A program made the translations under genes and the position numbers. The notes beneath the pieces were generated by a model. The model was not told the DNA's origin. It was given only the letters and a program-made list of their open reading frames with translations, and did no database searches. Below are positions 17,322-25,144 of a stretch of 45,001 bases of DNA, one piece after another (positions within the stretch are counted from its first letter, which is position 1; each line of letters opens with the position of its first letter). Origin of the DNA: Curtobacterium sp. VKM Ac-1376 (GTDB taxonomy: Bacteria > Actinomycetota > Actinomycetes > Actinomycetales > Microbacteriaceae). The DNA lies in assembly GCF_015351025.1 (NCBI RefSeq), contig NZ_JADKRV010000008.1, forward strand, positions 121,945 to 166,945, read 5' to 3'.

Positions 17322-17896
17322 GTGTCGTCCTCATCGACGCGTTCGACAGTTTCGTGCACATCATCGAGCAGTACCTCGCCGATGTGGACGACGAGCGGAC
17401 TGTGCTCCGGGCGGCTCCAGACGTGATCCAGAGTGTCGAGTTGCTGCGACCAGACTTCATCGTCCTCGGTCCGGGCCCAGGCCACCCGGACGTGTCCGGC
17501 CACGTCGAGCTCGTCCGCCACTTTGCCGGAAGGATCCCCATCTTGGGTGTTTGTCTCGGCCATCAGGCGATCGGGGCAGCGTTCGGCGCCGCTGTCGTCC
17601 GTACCGACCGCATCCGCCACGGGAAGACGAGCACCATCAAGCACGATGGTCGAGGGCTTTACGGGCTGGGACCGCAGGGTCCGCGCAAAGTCACGCGGTA
17701 CCACTCACTGGTCATCGACGAGTCCACATTGCCCGCCGATCTCGTCGTCACGGCACGTTCGGAAGACGACGGTCTCGTGATGGGGGTTCGCCATCGGGCA
17801 CTTCCGGTCGAAGGCGTCCAGTTTCATCCGGAGAGCATCGGCACGGTTGACGGGGCGGCCTACTTCCGCGGGTTCCACCAGGCGTACGTGGAGTGA
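17318..17896 (+). CDS. Glutamine amidotransferase, anthranilate/aminodeoxychorismate synthase component II
   Basis: Class I glutamine amidotransferase of 192 residues that supplies ammonia to the TrpE-like partner. The catalytic Cys lies in ILGVCLGHQAIGAAFG and the His-Glu pair in VQFHPES; the oxyanion strand is VLGPGPGHP. The ATG overlaps the stop of the upstream gene (ATGA) and has a GGGGAGG site. It is the last gene of the island operon and ends only 11 bases from the convergent stop of the alcohol dehydrogenase, with no hairpin between them. TrpE and TrpG are separate, unlike the fused PhzE of phenazine clusters. Confidence 0.9.
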   Translation: MSVVLIDAFDSFVHIIEQYLADVDDERTVLRAAPDVIQSVELLRPDFIVLGPGPGHPDVSGHVELVRHFAGRIPILGVCLGHQAIGAAFGAAVVRTDRIRHGKTSTIKHDGRGLYGLGPQGPRKVTRYHSLVIDESTLPADLVVTARSEDDGLVMGVRHRALPVEGVQFHPESIGTVDGAAYFRGFHQAYVE

Positions 17897-17907
17897 GCGA
17901 CCGGCGC

Positions 17908-18957
17908 CTACGGGCGCAGCAGCACCTTGATGGCCCGACGCTCGTCCATCGCGCGGTAGGCCTCGGCGGCCTCGTCGAGCGGCAGCTCGAGGTCGAAGAC
18001 GCGCCCGGGGTCGATCGCTCCGGACAGCACGTCGGGCAGCAGCTCGGGGATGTACTTCCGGGCCGGGGCCATGCCGCCCGCGATGGCGATGTTCGTGTCG
18101 AACAGGTAGCGCGTGCCGATGGTCGGCACCCCGTGCGGGACCCCGACGAAGCCGAGGTTGCCGCCGGGGCGGACCGAGTGCAGCGCCTGGTCCATGCTCT
18201 CCTCGGTGCCGACGGCCTCCACCGCGCAGTCGGCCAGGTCGCCGCCGAGCAGTTCGCGGATCGCCGCGACGCCCGCCGCGCCACGCGCCGCCACGATGTC
18301 CGTCGCGCCGAACTCGCGGGCGAGCGCCTGCCGGTCGGCGTGGCGGCTCATCGCGATGATGCGCTCCGCGCCGAGCCGCTTCGAGGCGAGCACGGCGGAC
18401 AGCCCGACCGCGCCGTCGCCGACCACGACGACGGTCTTGCCCGGGCCGACAGCGGCCGACACCGCGGCGTGGTGCCCCGTCGAGAAGACGTCCGACAGGG
18501 TGAGCAGCGACGGCACCAGGGCCGGGTCGACCGGGCCGGGGACCGCGACGAGCGTGGCGTCGGCGTCCGGGATCCGGACGTACTCGGCCTGCGCGCCGCC
18601 GACGGGGTCGCCGTACGCGTCGTCCCCGCCGAAGCCGGACAGGTGGTCGCAGCCCGTGGTCATGCCGTGGCGGCAGGCCTGGCAGGTGCCCTCGTTCATG
18701 GTGAAGGGGGAGATGACGAAGTCGCCCTCGTGCAGGGTCGTGACCGCGTCGCCGACCGACACGACCTCGCCGACGAGCTCGTGCCCGATCGGCCGGGGCG
18801 CCTTCGTCGACGTCACGCCCCGGTAGGGCCAGAGGTCCGAGCCGCACACGCATGCGGCGACGACCTTGACGACGACGTCCTTCGGGGTGAGGAGCGAGGG
18901 ACGGTCGCGCTCCTCGACCCGGATGTCGTTCGGGGCGTGGATGATCGCTGCGCGCAC
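17908..18957 (-). CDS. Zinc-dependent alcohol dehydrogenase family protein
   Basis: Medium-chain dehydrogenase, 349 residues, NAD(P)-dependent oxidation of an alcohol or polyol. The catalytic zinc site is visible as CVCGSDLWPYRG and GHELVGEVVSVG. A structural-zinc-like region CQACRHGMTTGC follows (fewer cysteines than the classical four), and the nucleotide-binding motif is VVVVGDGAVGLSAV. The ATG start gives MRAAIIHAPNDIRVEE. Its 3' 422 bases are duplicated as a truncated copy at 12911, and it has lost the hairpin terminator that follows that copy. Substrate is not predictable. Confidence 0.9.
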   Translation of the reverse strand: MRAAIIHAPNDIRVEERDRPSLLTPKDVVVKVVAACVCGSDLWPYRGVTSTKAPRPIGHELVGEVVSVGDAVTTLHEGDFVISPFTMNEGTCQACRHGMTTGCDHLSGFGGDDAYGDPVGGAQAEYVRIPDADATLVAVPGPVDPALVPSLLTLSDVFSTGHHAAVSAAVGPGKTVVVVGDGAVGLSAVLASKRLGAERIIAMSRHADRQALAREFGATDIVAARGAAGVAAIRELLGGDLADCAVEAVGTEESMDQALHSVRPGGNLGFVGVPHGVPTIGTRYLFDTNIAIAGGMAPARKYIPELLPDVLSGAIDPGRVFDLELPLDEAAEAYRAMDERRAIKVLLRP

Positions 18958-19024
18958 GGGAGGGCCTTCCGTCGAGATGATGGGGAACCGGCGCGGTCGA
19001 CGTCGTCCGGGCCGTCGTCGACAG

Positions 19025-19030
19025 TACCCT
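19025..19030 (+). promoter_or_regulatory. -10 box of the DUF3097 gene (leaderless)
   Basis: TACCCT ends seven bases before the GTG at 19038, the spacing expected if transcription starts at the start codon. This favours 19038 over the GTG at 19032. Confidence 0.5.
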
Positions 19031-19037
19031 CGTGCGG

Positions 19038-19982
19038 GTGGACGACGACCGGTACGGCGGCGATGTGCTCTCAGGGGACTGGCGCTCGCGCGGGGTGAAG
19101 AAGGTGCGGCAGGTGCCGCTCGAACGGGACATGGTGCTCGAGGACCCGGACTCCGGGTGGGCGGGTGCCGTCGTGGGGCTCGAGGCGGGCAACATCGCCC
19201 TCGAGGACTGGAAGGGGCGCACGCGGTCCTTCCCCTTCACCGGGCAGTTCCTGCTCGAGGGCGAGCTCGTCACACTGGGCCGCCCTCAGGCGCCGGTCGG
19301 CCGGTCTGCCGCGGCCGCCGCCGGCGCACCTGGTTCGCTGGGTTCCGTCCATACTGACTGGAGGCCCGGGGCGGCGCCCGCCGTGCGGCAGGCGTCCGAC
19401 GGCGGTCGCCTCCGCACCGCGTCGGGATCGTTCGCGGTGGAGTCGCAGCGGGCGCGGGTCGCCCTGCCCAGCCGGATCATGGTCGAGGGCAAGCACGACG
19501 CCGAACTCGTCGAGAAGGTCTGGGGCGCCGACCTGCGCGTCGAGGGCGTCGTCGTCGAGGAACTCTCCGGCGTCGACAACCTGGCTGCGGTGCTGGACGA
19601 CTTCCAGCCCTCCCGTGCGCGTCGAGTCGGCGTGCTCGTCGACCACCTGGTGCCCGGGTCGAAGGAGTCTCGCTTCGCCGACGCCGTGATGCGCGGGAAG
19701 TGGGGCGCGCACGTGCTCGTCGTCGGGCACCCCTTCGTGGACGTCTGGCAGTCGGTCAAGCCGGCACGGGTCGGGCTGCGGGCGTGGCCGACGATCCCGC
19801 GCTCGATCGAGTGGAAGAAGGGGATCTGCCAGGCGCTCGGGTGGCCGCACGCGGAGCAGGCCGACATCGCCCGGGCCTGGCAGCGGATCCTCGGACAGGT
19901 GCGGACCTTCACGGACCTCGAGCCGCAGCTGCTCGGCCGCGTCGAGGAGCTCATCGACTTCGTGACGGAACCACAGGCCTGA
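19038..19982 (+). CDS. DUF3097 family protein with a Toprim-like core
   Basis: Actinobacterial conserved protein of unknown function, 314 residues from the GTG at 19038 (316 from 19032). The N-terminal 80 residues (DVLSGDWRSRGVKKVRQVPLERD) form a beta-rich part followed by a variable Ala/Gly/Ser-rich linker. The central segment IMVEGKHDAELVEKVWG and GVLVDHLVPGSKESR resembles the conserved acidic motifs of Toprim domains (primases, RNase M5, OLD nucleases). Hence a nucleic-acid role is possible but is my inference. It is divergent from the dehydrogenase gene. Confidence 0.85.
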   Translation: MDDDRYGGDVLSGDWRSRGVKKVRQVPLERDMVLEDPDSGWAGAVVGLEAGNIALEDWKGRTRSFPFTGQFLLEGELVTLGRPQAPVGRSAAAAAGAPGSLGSVHTDWRPGAAPAVRQASDGGRLRTASGSFAVESQRARVALPSRIMVEGKHDAELVEKVWGADLRVEGVVVEELSGVDNLAAVLDDFQPSRARRVGVLVDHLVPGSKESRFADAVMRGKWGAHVLVVGHPFVDVWQSVKPARVGLRAWPTIPRSIEWKKGICQALGWPHAEQADIARAWQRILGQVRTFTDLEPQLLGRVEELIDFVTEPQA

Positions 19983-20054
19983 GAACCGGGCCGATTCACC
20001 GACCAGCCCCGTGCGCCGGGGGCGATCCGGCCCTCCTGTCCGTATCGTTGGGGG

Positions 20055-20708
20055 ATGGACGGCATCGACGGGCGCGTGCGGGGCGCGGTCGACCTGTGGC
20101 TGCGCTGGTTGCCGCGCTGGCAGATCGGGACCGCCCGCCCGCGCACCCGCATCTGCCGGAAGTGCACCGGGTCCCCGATCGCGTCGGCGGCGGGGTTCGG
20201 GTCGGACGTGCCGCACGCCGTCCAGCACGCGCTGATCGGCCGGATCTCGACCATCGTCGAGGACGCCGTCGACGACTACACGGCGCGGAACCTGCCGCTG
20301 CTGCAACGCGAACTCGAGCGGGCGGCGGCCCGGAAGCGGCACGCGGGGTACCAGCCGGCCGAGGGGCTGTCGCCCGAGTTCCAAGGCCTCGACGTCGACC
20401 CGGAGCCCTCGCCAGGGTCGCCGTTCCTGTTCACCCTCGGGGAGCTGGCCGGCACGGGCGCGGCGGAGCAGGCGCCGCGGGAGCCGTTGTCCGACGTGGC
20501 CAAGGCAGCGCTCCGGCACGAGATCGAGTTGTCCGACGAGTGTGCGCGGTCCACCGGGACCGCTGTGTGCCTCGCGCTCATCGAGCACCGGCCGCGCATC
20601 GCCGAGGCGGTCGAGCGACTCGTGGAGCCGCAGATCGAGGCGTTGGTGTCCGACATGTTTCGCGGGTTCGACGGGCCCGGGGAGGGGCCGCGCGGCGGGT
20701 TGTTCTAG
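20055..20708 (+). CDS. Conserved hypothetical protein
   Basis: A 217-residue protein I do not recognise. The ATG follows a TATCGT -10-like box (20043-20048) by six bases, suggesting a leaderless mRNA. It has a Trp-rich start (VDLWLRWLPRWQIG), one CRKC pair that could bind metal, and otherwise charged helical sequence (LERAAARKRHAGYQ, VERLVEPQIEALVSDM). No signal peptide or membrane segment is evident. The gene stands alone between DUF3097 and a repeat-containing gap. Confidence 0.65.
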   Translation: MDGIDGRVRGAVDLWLRWLPRWQIGTARPRTRICRKCTGSPIASAAGFGSDVPHAVQHALIGRISTIVEDAVDDYTARNLPLLQRELERAAARKRHAGYQPAEGLSPEFQGLDVDPEPSPGSPFLFTLGELAGTGAAEQAPREPLSDVAKAALRHEIELSDECARSTGTAVCLALIEHRPRIAEAVERLVEPQIEALVSDMFRGFDGPGEGPRGGLF

Positions 20709-20984
20709 GCGGGGGGGTTGCGCGGCGCGGGTCCTGGGCGGCCGTGGGGCGAGGCCGCACGGTGCTGTATCTGTCGGCCCGTGCGAGGTTGCCCGCTCGG
20801 TGCGCGCTTGTAGCGCCGCACCGAGCCACCGCGGTGGCACCGCTTGACAAACCTGGCACGGTGCGTGCTCCTCGAACCTCGCACCGCATCGCGAACCGTG
20901 CGCGGCTTGAGTGACGCCGCACCGTGCGCGAGGCCCGAAGCCTGCACGGGTTGAGTGCGACGCGCACGGTGCGAGGTCGGCGGC
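20709..20984. repeat. Intergenic region with GCACGGTGC-type repeats and a hairpin
   Basis: A non-coding 276-base gap between convergent genes, with many short occurrences of GCACGGTGCG and its complement CGCACCGTGC. A clear hairpin has arms GCTCGGTGCG (20795-20804) and CGCACCGAGC (20817-20826) with a 12-base loop containing TTGTAG. A related block with arms GCTCGGTGC/GCACGGAGC and TGTAG in its loop occurs near 23660, so this is a dispersed repeat. Confidence 0.6.
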
Positions 20985-21998
20985 TCAGCGGGGGAGGAGG
21001 GTGCGGCCCGCGATCACGGTGCCGCGCAGCGAGCGGTGTTCGACGGGGCGCGTCGGGTCGTCGATCCGGCCGATGACGAGGTCGATCGCCTCGCGGCCGA
21101 TGCGCTCGATCGGCTGCTCGAGCGTCGTGAACCCGATCCAGTCGTTCGCCAGCGGGTAGACGCCGTCGAACCCGGTCACCGAGAGGTTGCGCGGGACCTC
21201 GACACCGCGGCGGGCGAGTGCATCACACACGTCGAGCATGAGTCGGTCCGTCGGACACATCACCGCGGTGACGTCCGACTCGCGCATCGCGTCGACGACG
21301 TCGGCGGCGAGGTCGTCGGGCGATCGCACGAAGCTGGCGTCGATGTCGATGACCCTCGCGCCCCGAGCCCGGAGGCGCTCGACCATCGCCGCCGAGCGCG
21401 CGTGCTGGGTGATCGCGTTGTCGAGCGGGACGGTGAGGACCACGACCGTGGTGTGGCCGGCATCGGCGACCGCGTCGGCGATCGCCGCGCCACCGTCGGC
21501 CTCGTCGCAGTACACGCTCGACAGCGCCGGGTGCAGCTCTGGACGACCGGCCACCACCGTGGCGATCCGCGGTGCGAACTCCGCGATGTCAGCGGACGGC
21601 ATCAGGCCGCTGCAGACGACGAGACCGTCCACGCGCATCGAGACGAGCGCTGCGAGGGCGGACTTCTCGTCCTCGACACGGCCGACGCCCGTCGTGGTGA
21701 CGACCCGGTAGCCGAGCTCCGACGCGCGCCGCTCCATCACGGCGTGCAGTGCGGTGTAGACCATCGACGAGGCGTCGCGGACGAGCATCCCGATCGTGTG
21801 CGTCCGACCGCTGACGAGACCGCGGGCCATGGCGTTGGCGACGTACCCGAGCTCCGCTGCCGCGCGTTCGACGCGCTCGCGGGTCTCGTCCGAGAACCGC
21901 CCCGTCCCGGAGAGGACCCGGCTCACCGCCGACTTGGAGACGCCCGCCCGTGCGGCGACGTCGAGGATGGTCGGCTGGGAACCGCGGCTGCCGTTCAC
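20985..21998 (-). CDS. LacI-family transcriptional regulator
   Basis: A 337-residue repressor with the N-terminal LacI helix-turn-helix and hinge (TILDVAARAGVSKSAVSRVL, then VANAMARGLVSGRTHTIGML) and a periplasmic-binding-protein-like effector domain ending TLEQPIERIGREAIDLVIGRI. The GTG at 21998 overlaps the stop of the DUF3054 gene, so the two are co-translated. No catabolic or transporter genes flank it, so its targets are probably elsewhere. The effector is likely a sugar or nucleoside, by family only. Confidence 0.9.
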   Translation of the reverse strand: MNGSRGSQPTILDVAARAGVSKSAVSRVLSGTGRFSDETRERVERAAAELGYVANAMARGLVSGRTHTIGMLVRDASSMVYTALHAVMERRASELGYRVVTTTGVGRVEDEKSALAALVSMRVDGLVVCSGLMPSADIAEFAPRIATVVAGRPELHPALSSVYCDEADGGAAIADAVADAGHTTVVVLTVPLDNAITQHARSAAMVERLRARGARVIDIDASFVRSPDDLAADVVDAMRESDVTAVMCPTDRLMLDVCDALARRGVEVPRNLSVTGFDGVYPLANDWIGFTTLEQPIERIGREAIDLVIGRIDDPTRPVEHRSLRGTVIAGRTLLPR

Positions 21999-22417
21999 GT
22001 GTCGGACGCTGCGGCGTCCTGCCGGGGCCGGGATGCGGTGAACCGGAGCACCCCGCGGGCGATTGCGCGCCAACCGAGCAGGAACACGCCGAGCACGATC
22101 GTCGCGACGATGACGAACGAGATCGGCAGCGGGTTGCCGTCGACGTCGCCCTGGCCGGTGGCGACACGGATCGCCAGACCGACGAAGACCGTGAGGACCC
22201 AGACCACGACGCCGGTCGGCCAGAAGCGCAGCGGCCGGGCCCAGGCACCGCTCGTCACGTACCCGATCGCCCACCCTGCCAGGAACGGGTACGCGGTGGT
22301 CCAGAGCGCCAGCGCCGTGTTCGCTTCGCCGTGGGACGAGCGCCCGATGAGCGCGAAGACGACGATGAGGACGACGTCGATGACGGCAGCGAGCCAACCC
22401 CAGGTGCGTGCGTTCAC
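21995..22417 (-). CDS. DUF3054 family membrane protein
   Basis: A small integral membrane protein of 140 residues with four predicted hydrophobic helices (WGWLAAVIDVVLIVVFALIG, TAYPFLAGWAIGYVTSG, WPTGVVVWVLTVFVGLAI, SFVIVATIVLGVFLLGW), the DUF3054 pattern common in actinobacteria. Function is unknown. The GTG at 22417 is chosen over upstream starts because it directly precedes the first helix. Its stop overlaps the LacI start. Confidence 0.85.
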   Translation of the reverse strand: MNARTWGWLAAVIDVVLIVVFALIGRSSHGEANTALALWTTAYPFLAGWAIGYVTSGAWARPLRFWPTGVVVWVLTVFVGLAIRVATGQGDVDGNPLPISFVIVATIVLGVFLLGWRAIARGVLRFTASRPRQDAAASDT

Positions 22418-22542
22418 CCGCTCATTCTCGCAGCCTCCGGGGTGCTCGCTCATTCCTCCACAAGGAGCCCGGTGCGACTGGTGTTCCACAGCCCTCCCGC
22501 GCGATGCTGCTCCGAAGGTGGTGGCTCCGGAGCATCGGGAGT

Positions 22543-23493
22543 ATGTCGATGAACCTCAAGCTCGCACCGGTCCCCGAAGTCCTCACGTTCCGAACCTCCG
22601 CACAGCGCCCGGACGAGTCCGATGCCATCAGGCGTCGGGCCGCTGCGGGAGAGCTCACTCGGGTCGCGCGCGGACTGTACGCCGAGTCTGCGGGATGGGC
22701 CGCGCTCCGCACCACTGAGCAGCACCACGTCCGACTCCGCTCGTTCGCCGACCGGATCCGCGCCGGAGACCTGATCTCGCACGTCTCCGCCGCAGTCGTC
22801 TTCGGTGTGCCCCTGCTCAGTGCACCACCGACGCGGATCCACGTGACCTCACGCGGTGCCGACCGGCGCACCACGAACGCGACCTTCGTGGTGCACGCCG
22901 ACCTCGACGCCGAACGGAACGAGCGTCCGGTCGTCACACCCGACGGGTTGCTGTTGTGCGGACTCGATCGGCTGGCGACCGACCTCGCACTCACACTGCC
23001 GTTCACCGACGCGGTCGTGTCTCTCGATGCGCTCCTCCGTCGCGATGTCGAGCGGGAAGACGTCCGATCGGCGATCGAGCGGCGCGGGCAGAAGGGACGA
23101 CGTCGCGCACTCCGGGCGATCGGGTTCGCCGATGCCGCGTCGGACTCACCGGGGGAGTCGTACGCGCGAGCGCGGTTCGACCAGTTCGGGACACCGACGC
23201 CGGTCCTCCAGCACCGCTTCCGGACGCTCGGTGAGCCGGACATCGTCGTGGACTTCTGGTTCCCGGATGTCGGGGTCGTGGTCGAGTTCGACGGAGCCGT
23301 GAAGTACCGGAGCAGTGCGTACCTGCGCGGACGGACTCCGGAGCAGGCGCTGCTCGACGAGAAGATCCGAGAAGACCGACTCCGTGCGTTCCCCGAGGTG
23401 CGAACCGTGGTGCGGCTCACCTGGTCGGACCTGCGCAACGAGTGGGTCCTCCGCGCGAAGCTTCGCCAGGCCGGAGTCCGAATGTCTCGCTGA
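22543..23493 (+). CDS. AbiEi-antitoxin-like / DUF559 domain protein
   Basis: A 316-residue protein of a type abundant in actinobacteria. The N-terminal half has a winged-helix-like AbiEi pattern (AIRRRAAAGELTRVARGLYA, then SHVSAAVVFGVPLL). The C-terminal part resembles DUF559, a PD-(D/E)XK nuclease-like fold (GEPDIVVDFWFPDVGVVVEFDG, then EKIREDRLRAFPEVRTVVRLTW). It would be cytoplasmic. No AbiEii-type nucleotidyltransferase lies beside it, so it is not an evident toxin-antitoxin pair. A second member of the family lies at 41480-42412. An alternative ATG is at 22549. Confidence 0.75.
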   Translation: MSMNLKLAPVPEVLTFRTSAQRPDESDAIRRRAAAGELTRVARGLYAESAGWAALRTTEQHHVRLRSFADRIRAGDLISHVSAAVVFGVPLLSAPPTRIHVTSRGADRRTTNATFVVHADLDAERNERPVVTPDGLLLCGLDRLATDLALTLPFTDAVVSLDALLRRDVEREDVRSAIERRGQKGRRRALRAIGFADAASDSPGESYARARFDQFGTPTPVLQHRFRTLGEPDIVVDFWFPDVGVVVEFDGAVKYRSSAYLRGRTPEQALLDEKIREDRLRAFPEVRTVVRLTWSDLRNEWVLRAKLRQAGVRMSR

Positions 23494-23989
23494 GGGGTAT
23501 CAGTCGCGCACGGTGCGAGATCGTTCGGTCTATCGCGGGTGCGCACGGTGCACGGTGCGTCGCCCGCCGCGAACGTGGCTGCTCGGTGCGGGTTCGTCGA
23601 CCGCGAACGGGGCGGCGCACCGTGCACCCTTCGCCGGTCGGGGGCGAGCAGCCCGCTCGGTGCAGGGCTGTAGACGGGCACGGAGCCGTCAACGTCGCAC
23701 AGGTGGGCGGAACTCGCACCGTGCGCCGTCACCGCACCGGACGCACACCCCAGCACCGCGTCGCACCCGCACCCGCGCCCCCGCCCCCGCACCCGGAGTT
23801 CACCCGGCGGCGACGCCCGCGGCACCCGGAGTTCACCCGGCAGCGCCACACTCGACCCCGGTGCGGGAACGTTCCCCCCCCCCCCCCCACGACCCCCACC
23901 CGCACGACCCCCACCCGCACCATCCCCGCACCACCCCACCCCCGCACCACCCCACCCCGCACCACCCCACGGAACAGGGAGAACCCCAC
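23494..23989. repeat. Repeat-rich, C-rich intergenic region upstream of the ABC operon
   Basis: A 496-base gap with no credible gene. 23500-23740 carries GCACGGTGC repeats like those at 20709, including a GCTCGGTGC/GCACGGAGC hairpin near 23670. 23789-23808 and 23822-23841 are a perfect 20-base direct repeat (GCACCCGGAGTTCACCCGGC). A run of 15 cytosines occupies 23874-23888, followed by about 80 bases of CACCCC-type repeats that reach almost to the AGGGAGA ribosome site at 23977. The promoter of the operon must lie in or before this tract. Confidence 0.75.
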
Positions 23990-25144
23990 GTGAAGACCCG
24001 AGTCCTCGCCGGCTTTGCCATCGCGGCAGCCGCGACCGTCGCACTGTCCGGCTGCGTGCAGAGCGCCAACGCCTCGAACGCCTCCGACACTGACGGCACC
24101 ACCGACCTCACCGTGTTCATCAGCGGCGACACCAACGTCCAGGACCTCTGGGACAAGTCGCTCATCCCCGCCTTCGAGAAGGCGAACCCGAAGATCCACG
24201 TCAGCACGAGCATCGACCTGCACGGCGAGCACGACGCCCAGACCCAGGCGAACCTCGCCACCGCAGTCAAGGCCGACAAGTCCGTCGCGTACGACCTCGT
24301 CGACGCCGGCTTCGTCACGACCGCGGGCAAGGCCGGGCTGCTCAGCACGGTCAGCGACAGCACGATCCCGAACCTCAAGGACGTGCCGGACGCCACGAAG
24401 GAGCAGGGCGGCGACAGCGCGATCCCCTACCGCGCCTCGAGCGTCCTGCTGGCCTACGACTCGAAGACGGTGACGGACCCGCCGGAAACCCTCGACGACC
24501 TCCTCGCCTGGATCAAGGACAACCCCGGCGAGTTCGCCTACAACTCGCCGTCGTCGGGCGGCTCCGGCGACTCGTTCGTCTCGACGGTGCTCGCGAAGTA
24601 CCTGACGGCCTCCGAGCAGGAGACGATGCAGACGAAGTACGACAAGTCGCTCGAGTCGAAGTGGGACAAGGGCTTCGCCGCCCTGAAGGACCTCGGCCCG
24701 TCGACGTACCAGAAGGGCGTCTACCCGAACGGCAACGACCAGGTCGTGCAGCTGCTCGGCAGCGGCCAGATCGCGATGGCGCCGGTCTGGAGCGACCAGT
24801 TCATCACCTCGCAGAAGTCCGGCATCATCCCCAAGACGGTCAAGGCCGTGCAGATCGCCGACCCGTCGTTCAACGGCAGCGCGAGCTTCCTCGGCATCCC
24901 CAAGACGGAACCTGCGGACAAGAAGGCCGCGGCCGAGAAGCTCGCCGACTTCGTCCTGAGCGCGAAGGGGCAGCAGCTCGTCGCGAGCGCCGTCTCCGGC
25001 TACCCGGTGGTCCCGCTCGACAGCCTGCCGGATTCGGTGGCCGAGCAGTTCGCCGACGCGAACCCCTCGCAGCTCCGCCTCGGGTTCCAGAGCGACTTCT
25101 CCGCCGACATGAACGCGGCGTGGGACGCGAAGGTCCCGCAGTGA
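23990..25144 (+). CDS. ABC transporter substrate-binding lipoprotein (family 1, AfuA/PotD-like)
   Basis: A 384-residue secreted lipoprotein: signal segment MKTRVLAGFAIAAAATVALSG ends in lipobox ALSGC. The mature part is a family 1 solute-binding protein (LTVFISGDTNVQDLWDKSLI, then FAYNSPSSGGSGDSF and QLLGSGQIAMAPVWSDQF), closest by overall layout to Fe/polyamine/phosphonate/sugar-phosphate binders. The GTG start has an AGGGAGA site. The stop overlaps the permease GTG. The downstream GDPD-IMPase fusion suggests the ligand is a phosphodiester or phosphate ester. Confidence 0.88.
   Translation: MKTRVLAGFAIAAAATVALSGCVQSANASNASDTDGTTDLTVFISGDTNVQDLWDKSLIPAFEKANPKIHVSTSIDLHGEHDAQTQANLATAVKADKSVAYDLVDAGFVTTAGKAGLLSTVSDSTIPNLKDVPDATKEQGGDSAIPYRASSVLLAYDSKTVTDPPETLDDLLAWIKDNPGEFAYNSPSSGGSGDSFVSTVLAKYLTASEQETMQTKYDKSLESKWDKGFAALKDLGPSTYQKGVYPNGNDQVVQLLGSGQIAMAPVWSDQFITSQKSGIIPKTVKAVQIADPSFNGSASFLGIPKTEPADKKAAAEKLADFVLSAKGQQLVASAVSGYPVVPLDSLPDSVAEQFADANPSQLRLGFQSDFSADMNAAWDAKVPQ

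Noticed and set aside
14674..17896. Phenazine biosynthesis cluster
   Set aside because: PhzE is normally a single TrpE-TrpG fusion and is accompanied by phzD, phzF and phzG; none of these is present.
12841..17907. Insertion sequence or integrative element at the island
   Set aside because: No transposase or integrase frame, no short terminal inverted repeats and no tRNA attachment site were found; the flanking repeats are 430-base gene copies, favouring homologous recombination.
22543..23493. Complete AbiE-type toxin-antitoxin system
   Set aside because: Only the AbiEi-like component is seen, fused to a DUF559-like region, with no nucleotidyltransferase toxin gene adjacent here or at 41480.
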